From the NCBI GenBank assembly GCA_963823675.1, contig CAWGMT010000012.1:1488001-1552000 (forward strand): 64,000 bases of DNA, written 5' to 3'. Source of the stretch: CAWGMT01 sp963823675. Its GTDB lineage: Bacteria; Planctomycetota; Planctomycetia; Isosphaerales; Isosphaeraceae. Positions 19,357 to 29,376 of this stretch are shown piece after piece. The notes under the pieces are model-generated. The model ran no database searches, was not told where the DNA came from, and saw only the letters and a list, made by a program, of their open reading frames with translations. The number at the start of each line of letters is the position of its first letter. Position 1 is the stretch's first letter. Both the position numbers and the translations under genes were made by a program.

Positions 19357-19868
19357 GAGTTTCTGCACGCCCAGCCGGTGGACGGGCCCGTAGGCGATGA
19401 TCCGGGCCGGCGCCCGAGGGGCGACCAGCGAAATTGACGTTTGAGGGAGTGGCCACACCAGGGACCCGGTTCGTTGTGCGCGCTTGAGGCGCTGCCCAAG
19501 AGCTATTGTCGCCTTTCGCTCCGCGGAAGGATTCACTTTCGCAGAGAGAAAGACGACTCTTCCGGTGACTGATTTCAGGGCAATGCTCGGCCTAGAAGCT
19601 GAGCGCCGTCGGATAAGACAGCAATCGGATGGCGGCTGAAGATTCGCCGCAAGCCGTCGCCTCTCAGAACGAGAGGTGCGCCCGCAATCGCTTAGTCGTG
19701 CTGCTTTTCGTCAGTCGGCCTCGCACCGAACGAGCATCTTGGCGCTTCGGGTGAACTGGGCGGGCGAAGCAGCGCCCGGGTTGTCGCTTTCATTGCCCCG
19801 ATCCATCACGCCCCACGCCGGCGATGAGCCGGCGCCATGGGCCCGCACCGCCTTGCAGGAGAGACACC

Positions 19869-21065
19869 ATGTTCCGCACGAAACCATCGTTGGTTGATCA
19901 GACCCGCCGCCGTCCGCTCCAATCATTGTCCAGTCGGTTGACCCGGGAGCGAAGGCGGCGCCGCCCGATGCTCGAATCGCTTGAGGGCAGGACGCTACTG
20001 TCGAATTTTACCGTGACCAGTACGGGCGATTCGAGCTCGGGGTCGGGAAATTCGGGCACCTTGCGTTACTGCATCAACCAGGCCGTCGCCAATTCAAGCA
20101 TCGAATTCGAACTGGGTATGGCCCCGGCTACCATCACGCTCTCATCCGGGCAGCTCGCCCTGGCGAAATCGGTCACGATCTATGACGGTTCCGGACAGGG
20201 GCCAGTGACGGTGAGTGGGAGCGTCTCGAACCCGAGTCGTGTCTTTCAGATCGACAGCGGCGTTAAGGCGACCCTTTCCGGCCTGACGATCACCGGCGGC
20301 TCTGCCTCGACCGGATTCGGCGGTGGACTGTATTCCGACGACGGCACGCTCAATATGACCGATTGCACGATCAGCGGCAATAGCGCCAAATTCGGCGGCG
20401 GTCTGCTCGTGAATCAAGGTACTGCGACGCTGATCGGCTGCACCATTGCTGGTAACTACGCGAACGACAAAGCCGGCGGGCTGGACAACTATGGCGGCAC
20501 GGTGACTTTCGAGAATTGCACGATCAGTGGCAACACGGCGAAGTCCGGGGGCGGTGGGGTCTTTGCAGGATTGAACAATTCCAAGCCGCCCACCACCACA
20601 CTCATCGAAACGACCGACGCCGATAACTCGGCAACCTCGGGCGTCGGGGGCCTGTACAACCAAGGGACGGCGACGCTCACCGACACGATCGTGGCCGGGA
20701 ACAGCACAGGTTCCCCGTCCACCGCCAGCGACGTCGGCGGCTCGGCGGCCTCCAGCGTCACTGGCACGTACAACCTGATCGGGGATGGCGGCTCCGGCGG
20801 CATCTCGAATGGGTCGAACCACGATATTGTCCTGACCGCCCAGACGGAGACCGAGCTGGTGCTAGGCCCTCTGGGCAGTTACGGCGGGCCCACCAAAACG
20901 ATTCCGCTCGTTGTCGGCAACCCTGCCGTCGGCGCCGGCGTGATCGCCGACGACCCGGGCACGGGCATGCCGATCACCACCGACCAGCGCGGCCTGATCC
21001 GCGGGAGCTCGGTTCGACATCGGCGCCTTCCAGACCAACCCGCTCGTGATCAATACCACGGTTGA
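19869..21065 (+). CDS. Surface protein A, N-terminal beta-helix segment (part 1 of 4)
   Basis: Start ATG 19869 is preceded by AGGAGAGACACC, the same context as the other two surface genes. The N-terminus has a basic stretch (RLTRERRRRRP) followed by MLESLEGRTLLS, the planctomycete LEPR-XLL-like export or anchoring motif. From about residue 50 the protein is a right-handed parallel beta-helix of the polymorphic-membrane-protein type, with repeats such as NMTDCTISGNSAKFGGG and TLIGCTIAGNYANDKAGG. It ends in the DQRG...DIGAFQ choice-of-anchor signature, which is split by a one-base shift near 21012-21015. The product is expected outside the cytoplasm, perhaps in carbohydrate binding or adhesion. 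The whole gene is about 2,817 codons. Confidence 0.85.
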   Translation: MFRTKPSLVDQTRRRPLQSLSSRLTRERRRRRPMLESLEGRTLLSNFTVTSTGDSSSGSGNSGTLRYCINQAVANSSIEFELGMAPATITLSSGQLALAKSVTIYDGSGQGPVTVSGSVSNPSRVFQIDSGVKATLSGLTITGGSASTGFGGGLYSDDGTLNMTDCTISGNSAKFGGGLLVNQGTATLIGCTIAGNYANDKAGGLDNYGGTVTFENCTISGNTAKSGGGGVFAGLNNSKPPTTTLIETTDADNSATSGVGGLYNQGTATLTDTIVAGNSTGSPSTASDVGGSAASSVTGTYNLIGDGGSGGISNGSNHDIVLTAQTETELVLGPLGSYGGPTKTIPLVVGNPAVGAGVIADDPGTGMPITTDQRGLIRGSSVRHRRLPDQPARDQYHG

Positions 21066-22452
21066 TGGCACCACCTCCCCCTTCGGCGACCTGAAGTTGC
21101 GCCAGGCCGTCAACCTGGCGAACGTCCTGGACGCCGCCGAGTCGATCACCTTTAGCACGACCGTATTCGGAACCCCCCAGACGGTCACGCTGACCGCCGG
21201 CCAGCTCGAGCTCAGTGCAGGGACCGTGACGATCACCGGCCCGGCCGCCGACGTGACGATCAGCGGCGGAGGCGCTAGCCGCGTCTTCCAGATCGACGAC
21301 GGCGTGACGGCGACGATCACGGGCCTGACGATCACCGGCGGCTCGACCTCCGGCAACGGCGGCGGCATCCTCAACTACGGCAATCTCACTATCACCGACA
21401 GCACCCTCACCGGCAACACCGCCGCCTATGGCGGTGCGATCCTGACGAAGGGCGGGTCGCTCAGCCTTGCCGACTGCACCATCGCGGGAAACACCGCCAG
21501 CATCTCTGGCGGCGGCATTGAAGCCCAGAATAACATCACCGTCATCGCCTGCACGTTTAGCGACAATGTAGCGAGCCCCAGGTCCGGCGGCGGCGGTGCC
21601 ATCGACAATTTTAACGGGGGAGAGTACACGATCACGATCGGCGACTCGATCCTCTCCGGCGACTCATGCGTTTACGGTCCCGAGGTCGCCAACGCGGTGA
21701 TCTCGCTCGGTCATAACCTGGTCTCGGAGACAGACAACAGCAGCGGTTGGGTCAGCTCTGACCTCAAGGGAACGTCGTCCCACCCGCTGGTGGCGCTCCT
21801 CGGGTCGCTGGGAGCTTACGGTGGGTTGACCCAGACCATCCCGCTGCTCCCCGGCAGCCCCGCCATCGGTGCGGGCATCACGGCCGATTATTCGGGCACA
21901 ACCACGCCGATCACCACCGACCAGCGCGGCGAGCCGCTCGATTCGCCCAATCCGGACATCGGCGCCTTCCAGAGCCAGGGTTTCACCCTCACCCTCGTCA
22001 ATGGCAGCTCGCCGCAAGCCGCGCCAACCGGTACAGCTTTCCCCAACCCGCTGGCGGTCACCGTCACGGCCAAGAACTCGGTCGAGCCGGTGGCCGGAGG
22101 CATCATCAGCTTCAGTGCCCCCTTAAGCGGTGCCTCCGCCGTCCTCTCCAGCGATTCTGCCACGATCGGCAGCAACGGCGCAGCCTCGATCACGGCCACG
22201 GCCGGTGCTACGGGCGGCAGCTTCGTGGTGACGGGCTCAGTCGCCGGTACGGAGACCACGGCCTTGTTCGATCTCACAGATGAAGTGGCACCGGTTGTGA
22301 CCAGTAGCCCATCCGATCAATCGGTCGTCGTCGGCCAACCGGCCAGCTTCTCGGCTAGCGCGGATGGTATACCGAACGCATCGGTCCAGTGGCAGATCGA
22401 GGCGCCCGGCGCGACGACCTTTAGCAACATTTCCGGGGCAACGTTCGACAAC
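21016..22452 (+). CDS. Surface protein A, second beta-helix and Ig-like segment (part 2 of 4)
   Basis: Continues in the +1 frame with DIGAFQTNPLVINTTVDG, then a second beta-helix domain (LTITDSTLTGNTAAYGG, LSLADCTIAGNTASISGG) that ends with its own DQRG...DIGAFQ motif at about 21925-21980. An Ig-like domain follows (VTAKNSVEPVAGGIISFSAP, then VVTSSPSDQSVVVGQPASFS). The two beta-helix domains are therefore a tandem duplication. The frame is lost near 22445; an extra T there explains the shift. Confidence 0.82.
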
Positions 22453-25400
22453 TTATACCTTCACCCCCGCGTCGAGCGACGACGGCGACCAGTTTCAGGC
22501 TGTCTTCACCAACGCGGCCGGTTCCGTGACCAGCAATGCCGCGAGCCTTCAGGTCCTCTACGCGCCGATCATCACCACGGAGCCGGCGTCGACCAGCTTC
22601 AACCCCGGCGACCTCGTGACGTTCACGGCCGCCGCCGCGGGCGACCCCCAGCCGACGGTCCTGTGGCAGCAGAGCGCCGACGGCGGCACGTCCTGGACGA
22701 GCATCGCCGGAGCGACGTCGCCGACGTACCGCTTCAACGCGCCGGCCGCGGATGCCGGCGATGAATTCCGGGCCCTCTTCACCAACTCCATAGGCAGCAC
22801 GCCGACCAGTCCGGCGACGCTGATCCTGAACACCCTGCCCGTGGTCACGAGCCAGCCCGCGAATACAACCGTCGCCATCACCCAGAGTGCGTCGTTCACG
22901 GCGGCGGCCACCGGTACGCCGGCCCCGACGGTCCAGTGGCAGTTCGAGGTGAGCGGCTCTACGTTCTGGGCCGATATCCCCGGCGCGACGTCCACGACCT
23001 ACAGCTTCACGCCCACGGGCGCCGACTCCGGCACGTTCTACCGCGCCGCCTTCACCAATGGGGCCGGCACGGTCACGACCTCGGCGGCCGAGTTGACCGT
23101 GGGAACGACAGGCTACCAGCACCCGATCTCGTTCAACCAGGCGCTCACCGTCGGGACCGACCCCATCGGCGGCGGCTACTCCGTCCCCGTCACTCTGACG
23201 GGCCAGGATCCCAACAACCATCCCTTGACGTACTCGGTGATATCGGGGCCTACTTATGGGACCCTATCCGGCACCGCGCCGAATCTCACTTATTATCCCC
23301 CCCCTTTCCCGCCTAACGGCGCGGTCACCGATAGCTTCGCCTTCGAGGCCAGCAATGCCGCCTTTGCCGGCAACGTCGCGACCGTCACGCTCAACGTGGT
23401 CAGCCCACCGACGCCGATCGATCAGCATGCGGCCACGCTCGAGGACACTCCGGTGGCGATCACGCTCACCGCGACATCCCCGGGGAATTTACCGCTCACC
23501 GATACCGTGACGAATGGGCCCTTCGACGGCACGGTCTCGGGCACCGCCCCGAACCTGACGTATACGCCCGACGCGGGCTTCGTCGGCACCGACAGCTTCA
23601 GTTACGAGCCGAATGATGGCTATAACAATACGTTGGACTCGATGTGTGCGGTTTTCATTCACGTCGGCGGCGTGCCCACGGCGAATTCCCAGACGGTCAC
23701 GGTCATCTCGACTGCGCCGGAGGCCGTGACCCTGGGCGGCTCGGATCCGACCGGCCTTTCGCTGACCTATGCCATCGTCACTCAACCGAACTTCGGCACG
23801 CTGTCGGGAACGGCGCCCGATTTGACCTACACGCCGAGCGCCGATTTCCCTGGGGCCGACAGCTTCGCCTTCACGGTCTCCAACAGCTACGCCACCAGTG
23901 CGCCCGCGAGCGTGACGATCACACAAGACCCTGTGCCCCAGGCCATAGCGCAGACGGTCGTGACGTCCGAGCCCACAACACTTGTGAACGGAACCGTAGA
24001 GTTCGACCTGCAGGGTGCCAGCTCGGTCGGTAATCCCCTCACCTACGAACTGACCACCCAGCCCGCCGACGGCACACTCTCGATGTCGGGCAACCTGGCG
24101 ACCTACACCCCCAACGCGGGGTTCTCCGGCTCAGACAGCTTCCAGTTCATCGTCAACGACGGCTACCAGAACAGTGCCCCGGCCACGGAAACCGTGATCG
24201 TCAACTCGCCGGTCGCCGCCGCATCGCCGGCACAGACGTTGATTGCCTACGAGAATCAAGAGACTTCGTTCACCCTCGGCGGATCCAACCAGTCGGGCGG
24301 ATCGACCACCTACAAAATCCTCTACCAGCCGGCGAATGGGACGATCGTGGCAGGAAACACGGCCAACGTGACCTACATCCCCAATCCCGGGTTCTCGGGC
24401 ACGGACTTTTTCCTGTACGAGGTCGGCTCCAACGGATCCTTCAGCGCGCCGATCACGCAGTCGATCGACGTCCACGGATTACCGACGGCGCTCGATGACC
24501 TTAAAACGGTCGGGTTCGGCGAGACGGTCACGGAACAACTCGAGGGCTACGATCCCAGCGGCGACCCGTTGCAATACAATGTGTTGGAGTCGCCCCCGGG
24601 TTTCACGTATCTCGGAAACGGCGAGTTCACATATACGGCGCCGTCAGTCGCGTCCTGGGTGGCCTCGGGAAACTTCGCACAAGTAACGCCTGGCGTCGAG
24701 TTCAACGTCAGCGATGGCCACAACACCAGCGCGCCGGCGCGCTTTGGCCTGGGCGTGGACCTCGACACCGGCGGTTCCACGGTAGAGAATTTACTGCAAG
24801 AAATCCTGGACGGGGAAATCGGTGATGCACTCGAGCTCGAATCGGTTGCGATCGGTGACGGCACGATACCCGATTCGCCATTCAACGGTGGAATCAACGT
24901 TGTTGAAAACACGCCCACGCCGATCACGCTCCAGTCATACGACCCCTTGAACAAGGAGGACTACTACTTTATCAACGGGAGTTTCGAAGGGCCCCCTTAC
25001 CTTCAGGCCCCCTCGCACGGGACTCTCAGTTTCGTTTCGGTTCCCGACTCGTTGTCCTCCTTGTATCCGCCGTACCTCCTCTACACCCCCGACCCCGGGT
25101 ACGTAGGGAACGACTCATTCACCTACGGCGCGGTTTCTAATGATGAGGGACCAGATTTATTCGGCATTTATCCTCTCGGGCCGACCGCGACCGTCAACAT
25201 TAATGTGACTCCCCCGCCGAGTGGCGGGCCGGTCGCGACAAACCAAAATTTCGTGGTCAATGAAGGCGGGGGACCAACGTCCATCACGCTGATATCGTCG
25301 GACCCCAACAACGACCCGCTGAACTTTGTGGTCAGCCTCCCGCCCGCCGAGGGGACACTCACGGGTACGGCCCCGATCCTCCAGTACACGCCTCCCGCGA

Positions 25401-25954
25401 ACAATCCGGCGAGCTTCGGCGGCATCGAGACGCTGGCGTACTATGTCATCGATGAAACGACCAACCAATCGAGCGACATTGGGGTCGTGACCTTCGACGT
25501 TGACGGCATGTCGGCGGCCAGCCAGACCGTCACCGTCGCGCAGGGAGCCGACACGCCCTTTGCGCTGACGGCCGAAGACCTTCTGCCGGGCTTCAACGAC
25601 GTGAGTTTCCAGATCACGTCGTACCCCGAACACGGGATCGTGGAGGCGCCGCCCGCGGAGGGCTTATCGAGCCAGCCCGTGGTGTACTACCCGGTTGGCG
25701 ACTATACCGGTACCGATTCCCTCACCTATACGGCCAGCGACGGGGTCCGGACCAGCCAGGGCACGATCACCTTCGACGTGCTCGGCAAGCCGTCAGCGTC
25801 AAGCCAAACGCTCGGCGTTGCGCCCGGCAGTCAGGTTTCCTTCCAACTGACCGGCAGCGACCCGAATGGCCTGCCGCTGTCTTTCACCGAGATCGGTCAG
25901 CCCCAGTACGGCACGCTCAGCGCCCTGAGCGGTTCCACGGCCGCCTTCCAATAG
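22445..25954 (+). CDS. Surface protein A, Ig-like and cadherin-like repeat segment (part 3 of 4)
   Basis: Opens with STTYTFTPASSDDGDQFQAV, the end of an Ig-like domain. Two more Ig-like domains follow (IITTEPASTSFNPGDLVTF, VVTSQPANTTVAITQSASFT). From about 23130 there are roughly ten cadherin-like tandem repeats of about 90 aa, with the signature GTLSGTAPNLTYTPxxGFxGTDSFxF typical of large bacterial adhesins. These modules bind calcium and act as rigid spacers. A TAG at 25952-25954 interrupts a repeat (TAAFQ then stop); one lost base would give FQYVRAANFAGVETLAFLVS and continue. Confidence 0.83.
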   Translation, partial: STTYTFTPASSDDGDQFQAVFTNAAGSVTSNAASLQVLYAPIITTEPASTSFNPGDLVTFTAAAAGDPQPTVLWQQSADGGTSWTSIAGATSPTYRFNAPAADAGDEFRALFTNSIGSTPTSPATLILNTLPVVTSQPANTTVAITQSASFTAAATGTPAPTVQWQFEVSGSTFWADIPGATSTTYSFTPTGADSGTFYRAAFTNGAGTVTTSAAELTVGTTGYQHPISFNQALTVGTDPIGGGYSVPVTLTGQDPNNHPLTYSVISGPTYGTLSGTAPNLTYYPPPFPPNGAVTDSFAFEASNAAFAGNVATVTLNVVSPPTPIDQHAATLEDTPVAITLTATSPGNLPLTDTVTNGPFDGTVSGTAPNLTYTPDAGFVGTDSFSYEPNDGYNNTLDSMCAVFIHVGGVPTANSQTVTVISTAPEAVTLGGSDPTGLSLTYAIVTQPNFGTLSGTAPDLTYTPSADFPGADSFAFTVSNSYATSAPASVTITQDPVPQAIAQTVVTSEPTTLVNGTVEFDLQGASSVGNPLTYELTTQPADGTLSMSGNLATYTPNAGFSGSDSFQFIVNDGYQNSAPATETVIVNSPVAAASPAQTLIAYENQETSFTLGGSNQSGGSTTYKILYQPANGTIVAGNTANVTYIPNPGFSGTDFFLYEVGSNGSFSAPITQSIDVHGLPTALDDLKTVGFGETVTEQLEGYDPSGDPLQYNVLESPPGFTYLGNGEFTYTAPSVASWVASGNFAQVTPGVEFNVSDGHNTSAPARFGLGVDLDTGGSTVENLLQEILDGEIGDALELESVAIGDGTIPDSPFNGGINVVENTPTPITLQSYDPLNKEDYYFINGSFEGPPYLQAPSHGTLSFVSVPDSLSSLYPPYLLYTPDPGYVGNDSFTYGAVSNDEGPDLFGIYPLGPTATVNINVTPPPSGGPVATNQNFVVNEGGGPTSITLISSDPNNDPLNFVVSLPPAEGTLTGTAPILQYTPPANNPASFGGIETLAYYVIDETTNQSSDIGVVTFDVDGMSAASQTVTVAQGADTPFALTAEDLLPGFNDVSFQITSYPEHGIVEAPPAEGLSSQPVVYYPVGDYTGTDSLTYTASDGVRTSQGTITFDVLGKPSASSQTLGVAPGSQVSFQLTGSDPNGLPLSFTEIGQPQYGTLSALSGSTAAFQ

Positions 25955-28320
25955 TGCGCGCCGCGAATTTCGCCGGCGTCGAGACGCTCGCCTTCCTCGT
26001 CAGCGACGGGGAAGTGTCGGGCAACATCGTCACGGTCACAATCGGCGTCTATTCGGCCCCGGTGGTCACGCCCCCGAGCTCGAGCCCCACGTACTGCGTC
26101 ATTGGTGTACCGACCGCGCTCCCCGTCCAGGCGACCGATCCCGACAACCTGCCGCTGACTCTCCAGATCGTCGAGCCGGCTGCTGTGGGCACGCTCAGCG
26201 TGAACGGTTTATCGTTCATCTACACGCCCCAATACGGCGACCTCCCCGACTTCTTCAAATTCGACGTGACGAACGGCTATCTCACTTCGGGCCCCTATGT
26301 CTACCAAGTTCAAAGCGAACCGTTGCAAGCTCCGACGGCCCAACCGCAAACGATCACCACCGACGCCGACACCCCGACGAACATCCAACTGACCGGCATC
26401 GACTTGAACGGTTCAAGCCTTTCGTACAACCTCTCCCCTCCCGTAACGATGGTCAGCCCAGGCGTGTACCAGTTCCTGTACGGCACGCTGGTTGGATCAG
26501 GCTCTTCGTACACTTATTACCCCACTTACGGCTTCACCGGCATCGCCTCCTTCGAATTCTCCGTCAAGGATGCCCTGGGCCTGCCGAGTAATGCCTCCGC
26601 GGAGGTCCAGATCACGGTCGCGCCCAAGCCGACGGCTACACCGCAAACCGTGTTTGTGACTCCTTCCTACGGGTATTTCTCCTTCCCTCCCGAGATTACC
26701 CTCGCGGGGAACGATTCGCAGGGGAATCCGCTCACGTACTCGCTCGTCTCCAACTCGACGCTCGAGGGGGGCTTCGTGGGGCCAGACCCGAGCGCGAGCA
26801 ATGGCAGCGTCGTCGATTATGATCCTCCGGGTTCCGATTCTTATCCTCCCGGTCCCCCGTTCCTCGGAGTCGATACGTTTTCGTTCGTCGTGAGCGACGG
26901 CATCGGGTATAGCGATCCCGTCGCGGTGACGATTGTGGTCGATTCTCCCCCGGTGGCCTATAACCAATCGCTCGAGTTTCAGTACGATGTAACGCAGCCA
27001 ATCCAGCTCACCGGTGATGATCCGGACGATGATGCGAACCCCGGCGTCCAGCCTTTGAGCTATTACCTCACTTCGCTGCCGCAGCACGGCGCGCTGTCGG
27101 GGACGGCTCCCAACCTGGTCTACACACCCGATGCCGGCTATGTCGGAACGGATAGCTTCACGTTCGGGATCAGCGACGGACTCCTCGACAGCAACGTTGG
27201 GACGGTTAACCTCCAGATCGATGGAGTGGCCCCCTCGGTGATCAATTCGCCCTCCAACGTCGCGGTCGTGGCTGGCAGCACGGCCACCTTTTCAGCCTCG
27301 GCCGACGGCTACCCGCCGCCGGCTGTCCAGTGGCAAGAGAGCACCGACGACGGCTCGACCTGGAATGACATCACGGGTGCCACCTCGACGACCTATACCA
27401 CCCCCGCGACAACGCTGACCGACTCGGGCGAGCTCTTCCGAGCCGTCTTCACGAACGTGGCGGGCTCGATCACGACGACCCCCGCGATGCTCACCGTCGC
27501 GGCGAGCTTGCCCTCGTGGGTTGAACCCGGAAGCGCCGCGACTTGGGACGGCACCACGCTGACCGTCACCGGCACCGCGGCCATCATCGCCGACCCGGGT
27601 GCGGCGAGCCCGCTGATCGTGGCCCACGGCCCCGCGGCTCAACTGACGATCGCGCCCGCGACCGTCGGCTTCGTCCACTTGGGCGGCATCACCCTCACCG
27701 GTGGCGCCAGCATCATCGTCCCCAGCGTGGGTGCGTCGCGAACGCACACCAACCACAACGTGATCGTGCTCGACTCCAACGGCACGTCCGTTCCCACCTT
27801 CTCGATCGACTCATCGAGCAAGCTCGACCTGCAAGATAACGACATGATCATCGAGAACGGCGGGAGCGAGCTGTCCACCGTCCAGGGGCTCGCCCAAACG
27901 GGTGCCGACTATCCCAACAACGACTGGACGGGCAACGGCCTGACCAGCTCCGTTGCGGAGAGCAACGACGCCAACCAGGGCTACGAGCAGACGCTGCTGG
28001 CGGTCGCTCTCAACGGCAGCCTGCCGAGCGGGCCCTTTTCGAGCTGGCAGGCGGGTAGCGGCATGCTCGCCTTGGGCCCCAACGACATCATCGTGAAGTA
28101 CACCTACAATGGCGACTTCAATCTTGACGGCATGGTCGACGACAGCGACGCCGGGCTCCTGTCCGCCTTCTATGCCCCGGGTGTGCCCTATGGGGCCCCC
28201 GGCACGGCCTTCGAGTATGGTGATACCGACGGCGACGGCTACGTCAACGACAGCGACGCCGGCTTGTTCGGCGTTCTGTATGGCCTTGGCACCGGCGGTT
28301 CCAACGGCAACCAACTGTGA
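25954..28320 (+). CDS. Surface protein A, C-terminal repeats and dockerin (part 4 of 4)
   Basis: 788 aa. Five further cadherin-like repeats (to about 27220) are followed by an Ig-like domain (VINSPSNVAVVAGSTATFSA) and a segment resembling a beta-strand filler. The C-terminus is a dockerin-like pair of calcium loops: GDFNLDGMVDDSDAGLLSAF and GDTDGDGYVNDSDAGLFGVL. The Asp/Asn positions of both EF-hand-like loops are intact. Dockerin-type ends are common on planctomycete surface proteins and may serve as an attachment or processing handle. The stop is at 28318-28320. Confidence 0.85.
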   Translation: MRAANFAGVETLAFLVSDGEVSGNIVTVTIGVYSAPVVTPPSSSPTYCVIGVPTALPVQATDPDNLPLTLQIVEPAAVGTLSVNGLSFIYTPQYGDLPDFFKFDVTNGYLTSGPYVYQVQSEPLQAPTAQPQTITTDADTPTNIQLTGIDLNGSSLSYNLSPPVTMVSPGVYQFLYGTLVGSGSSYTYYPTYGFTGIASFEFSVKDALGLPSNASAEVQITVAPKPTATPQTVFVTPSYGYFSFPPEITLAGNDSQGNPLTYSLVSNSTLEGGFVGPDPSASNGSVVDYDPPGSDSYPPGPPFLGVDTFSFVVSDGIGYSDPVAVTIVVDSPPVAYNQSLEFQYDVTQPIQLTGDDPDDDANPGVQPLSYYLTSLPQHGALSGTAPNLVYTPDAGYVGTDSFTFGISDGLLDSNVGTVNLQIDGVAPSVINSPSNVAVVAGSTATFSASADGYPPPAVQWQESTDDGSTWNDITGATSTTYTTPATTLTDSGELFRAVFTNVAGSITTTPAMLTVAASLPSWVEPGSAATWDGTTLTVTGTAAIIADPGAASPLIVAHGPAAQLTIAPATVGFVHLGGITLTGGASIIVPSVGASRTHTNHNVIVLDSNGTSVPTFSIDSSSKLDLQDNDMIIENGGSELSTVQGLAQTGADYPNNDWTGNGLTSSVAESNDANQGYEQTLLAVALNGSLPSGPFSSWQAGSGMLALGPNDIIVKYTYNGDFNLDGMVDDSDAGLLSAFYAPGVPYGAPGTAFEYGDTDGDGYVNDSDAGLFGVLYGLGTGGSNGNQL

Positions 28321-28493
28321 CGAATCGCCGATGGCCAGCGCCGGCGTTTCGTCGAGTCATCGCCATCGTTCCGTTGACTTCCGTGTCCCTCCGTGCTGTC
28401 CGTGGTTGAAAATCTTGAATCCGATGTTAGTTTGTCCGATTGTCGATGGGAGCGTCTAACCACGGACAGCACAGCGCGGCCGAGCCGCAGGAC

Positions 28494-28576
28494 TTGTTTA
28501 ACCCGGAGCCAACGGCGACGGCGTTCGCTGCTCGAGTGAAAACGGTCGCCGTCGCCGTTGGCTCCGGGTTAAACAA
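28494..28576. repeat. 30-bp perfect inverted repeat
   Basis: Left arm 28494-28523 begins TTGTTTAACCCGGAGCCAAC; right arm 28547-28576 is its exact complement; the loop is 23 nt. Perfect pairing over 30 bp suggests a recent non-autonomous (MITE- or REP-like) element rather than a terminator. Confidence 0.85.
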
Positions 28577-28718
28577 CGTTTTGCCTCCACAGGGATTTGC
28601 GCATGGCGCGAAGATTTTGAGCGTTAGCAGAACGGACCGACACGGAACGAGTTCCAACCCAAGAAAGTATCTGGTCGACTTTCACCTCAGTCTGGGTTGC
28701 ACCGCTGACGCAATCAGA

Positions 28719-28854
28719 TTAACCACGAAACACACGAAACACACGAAAGATCAGACCATCCTGATGGGCCAGTCGAAGCAGATGCGGCGGACATGACCTG
28801 CATGCACGAATCAGATTCTTCCCCTTTCGTGTGTTTCGTGTGTTTCGTGGTTAA
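28719..28854. repeat. Palindromic repeat, copy C
   Basis: The best-preserved copy: TTAACCACGAAACACACGAA at the left and its complement TTCGTGTGTTTCGTGGTTAA at the right, with the same inner sequence as copies A and B. Confidence 0.8.
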
Positions 28855-29112
28855 GAATCCGAATTCCCTCCCTGGCCATCTGGCTGCGGCTCGGCCGCGC
28901 TACGCTCTTGCTGGTTCTTCCCGCTTGGCAACGCGGCGCCGGACCTCGGTGGTTTTCGGCGAGAACTCTCCAAAAATCGCTGTGTGGTTGCGTGACCTGT
29001 TGCGCGGTCGCACCTCGATCCAACGTGCGCTGGGGGCGACGCGGCGGCTAACGCACCGAACTCCTTCCGCCAAAACCAGCTTAAGGTCGCTGCCCGATTC
29101 TCGCGGAAAAAT

Positions 29113-29141
29113 CCTGTCACACTCCTGGAACTTATTATAGC
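29113..29141 (+). promoter_or_regulatory. TGTCACA promoter-like motif, giant gene
   Basis: CCTGTCACACTCCTGGAACT followed by TATTATAGC. A -35-like TGTCACA and a TATA-like box about 14 bp later. The start codon is about 235 bp downstream. Confidence 0.45.
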
Positions 29142-29376
29142 GAGTTTCTGCACGCCCAAGCCGGTGGATTGGACCGGATGCAAGCGTTCGTGCCGGCTCC
29201 GCGGGGGCGGCCAGCGAAAATCGCCTTTGAGGGAGTAGCCGCACCATGAATCTGGTTCGTTGTGCGCGCTGGACGGCCCTGACATTTCGACGAGATGGGA
29301 GGGGCCCGGTCAGTCACGCCTTCGGTCGCCGATTAGCCGGCGCCAGGGGCTCGTGCCGCTTTGAAGGAGAAGCACC

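Larger units (their letters stand above)
18291..19868 (+). other. Non-coding repeat-rich leader upstream of surface protein A
   Basis: No convincing gene in 1.58 kb. It holds two copies of a palindromic repeat (18697-18833 and 18945-19070), a block (about 18616-18880 and 19071-19490) that recurs upstream of the giant gene at about 28638-29275, and a promoter-like motif at 19328-19356. About 300 bp at 19490-19800 are not found in the second copy. The last 12 bases before the start codon (AGGAGAGACACC) form the ribosome site. Confidence 0.6.
28321..29376 (+). other. Non-coding repeat-rich leader upstream of the giant gene
   Basis: No gene seen in 1.06 kb. Contents in order: a 15-bp inverted repeat (28393-28407 with 28458-28472, GTGCTGTCCGTGGTT), a 30-bp perfect inverted repeat (28494-28576), a copy of the leader block found upstream of surface protein A (about 28638-29275), the palindromic repeat copy C, a TGTCACA promoter-like motif, and the ribosome site AGGAGAAGCACC directly before the ATG. 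Confidence 0.65.
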
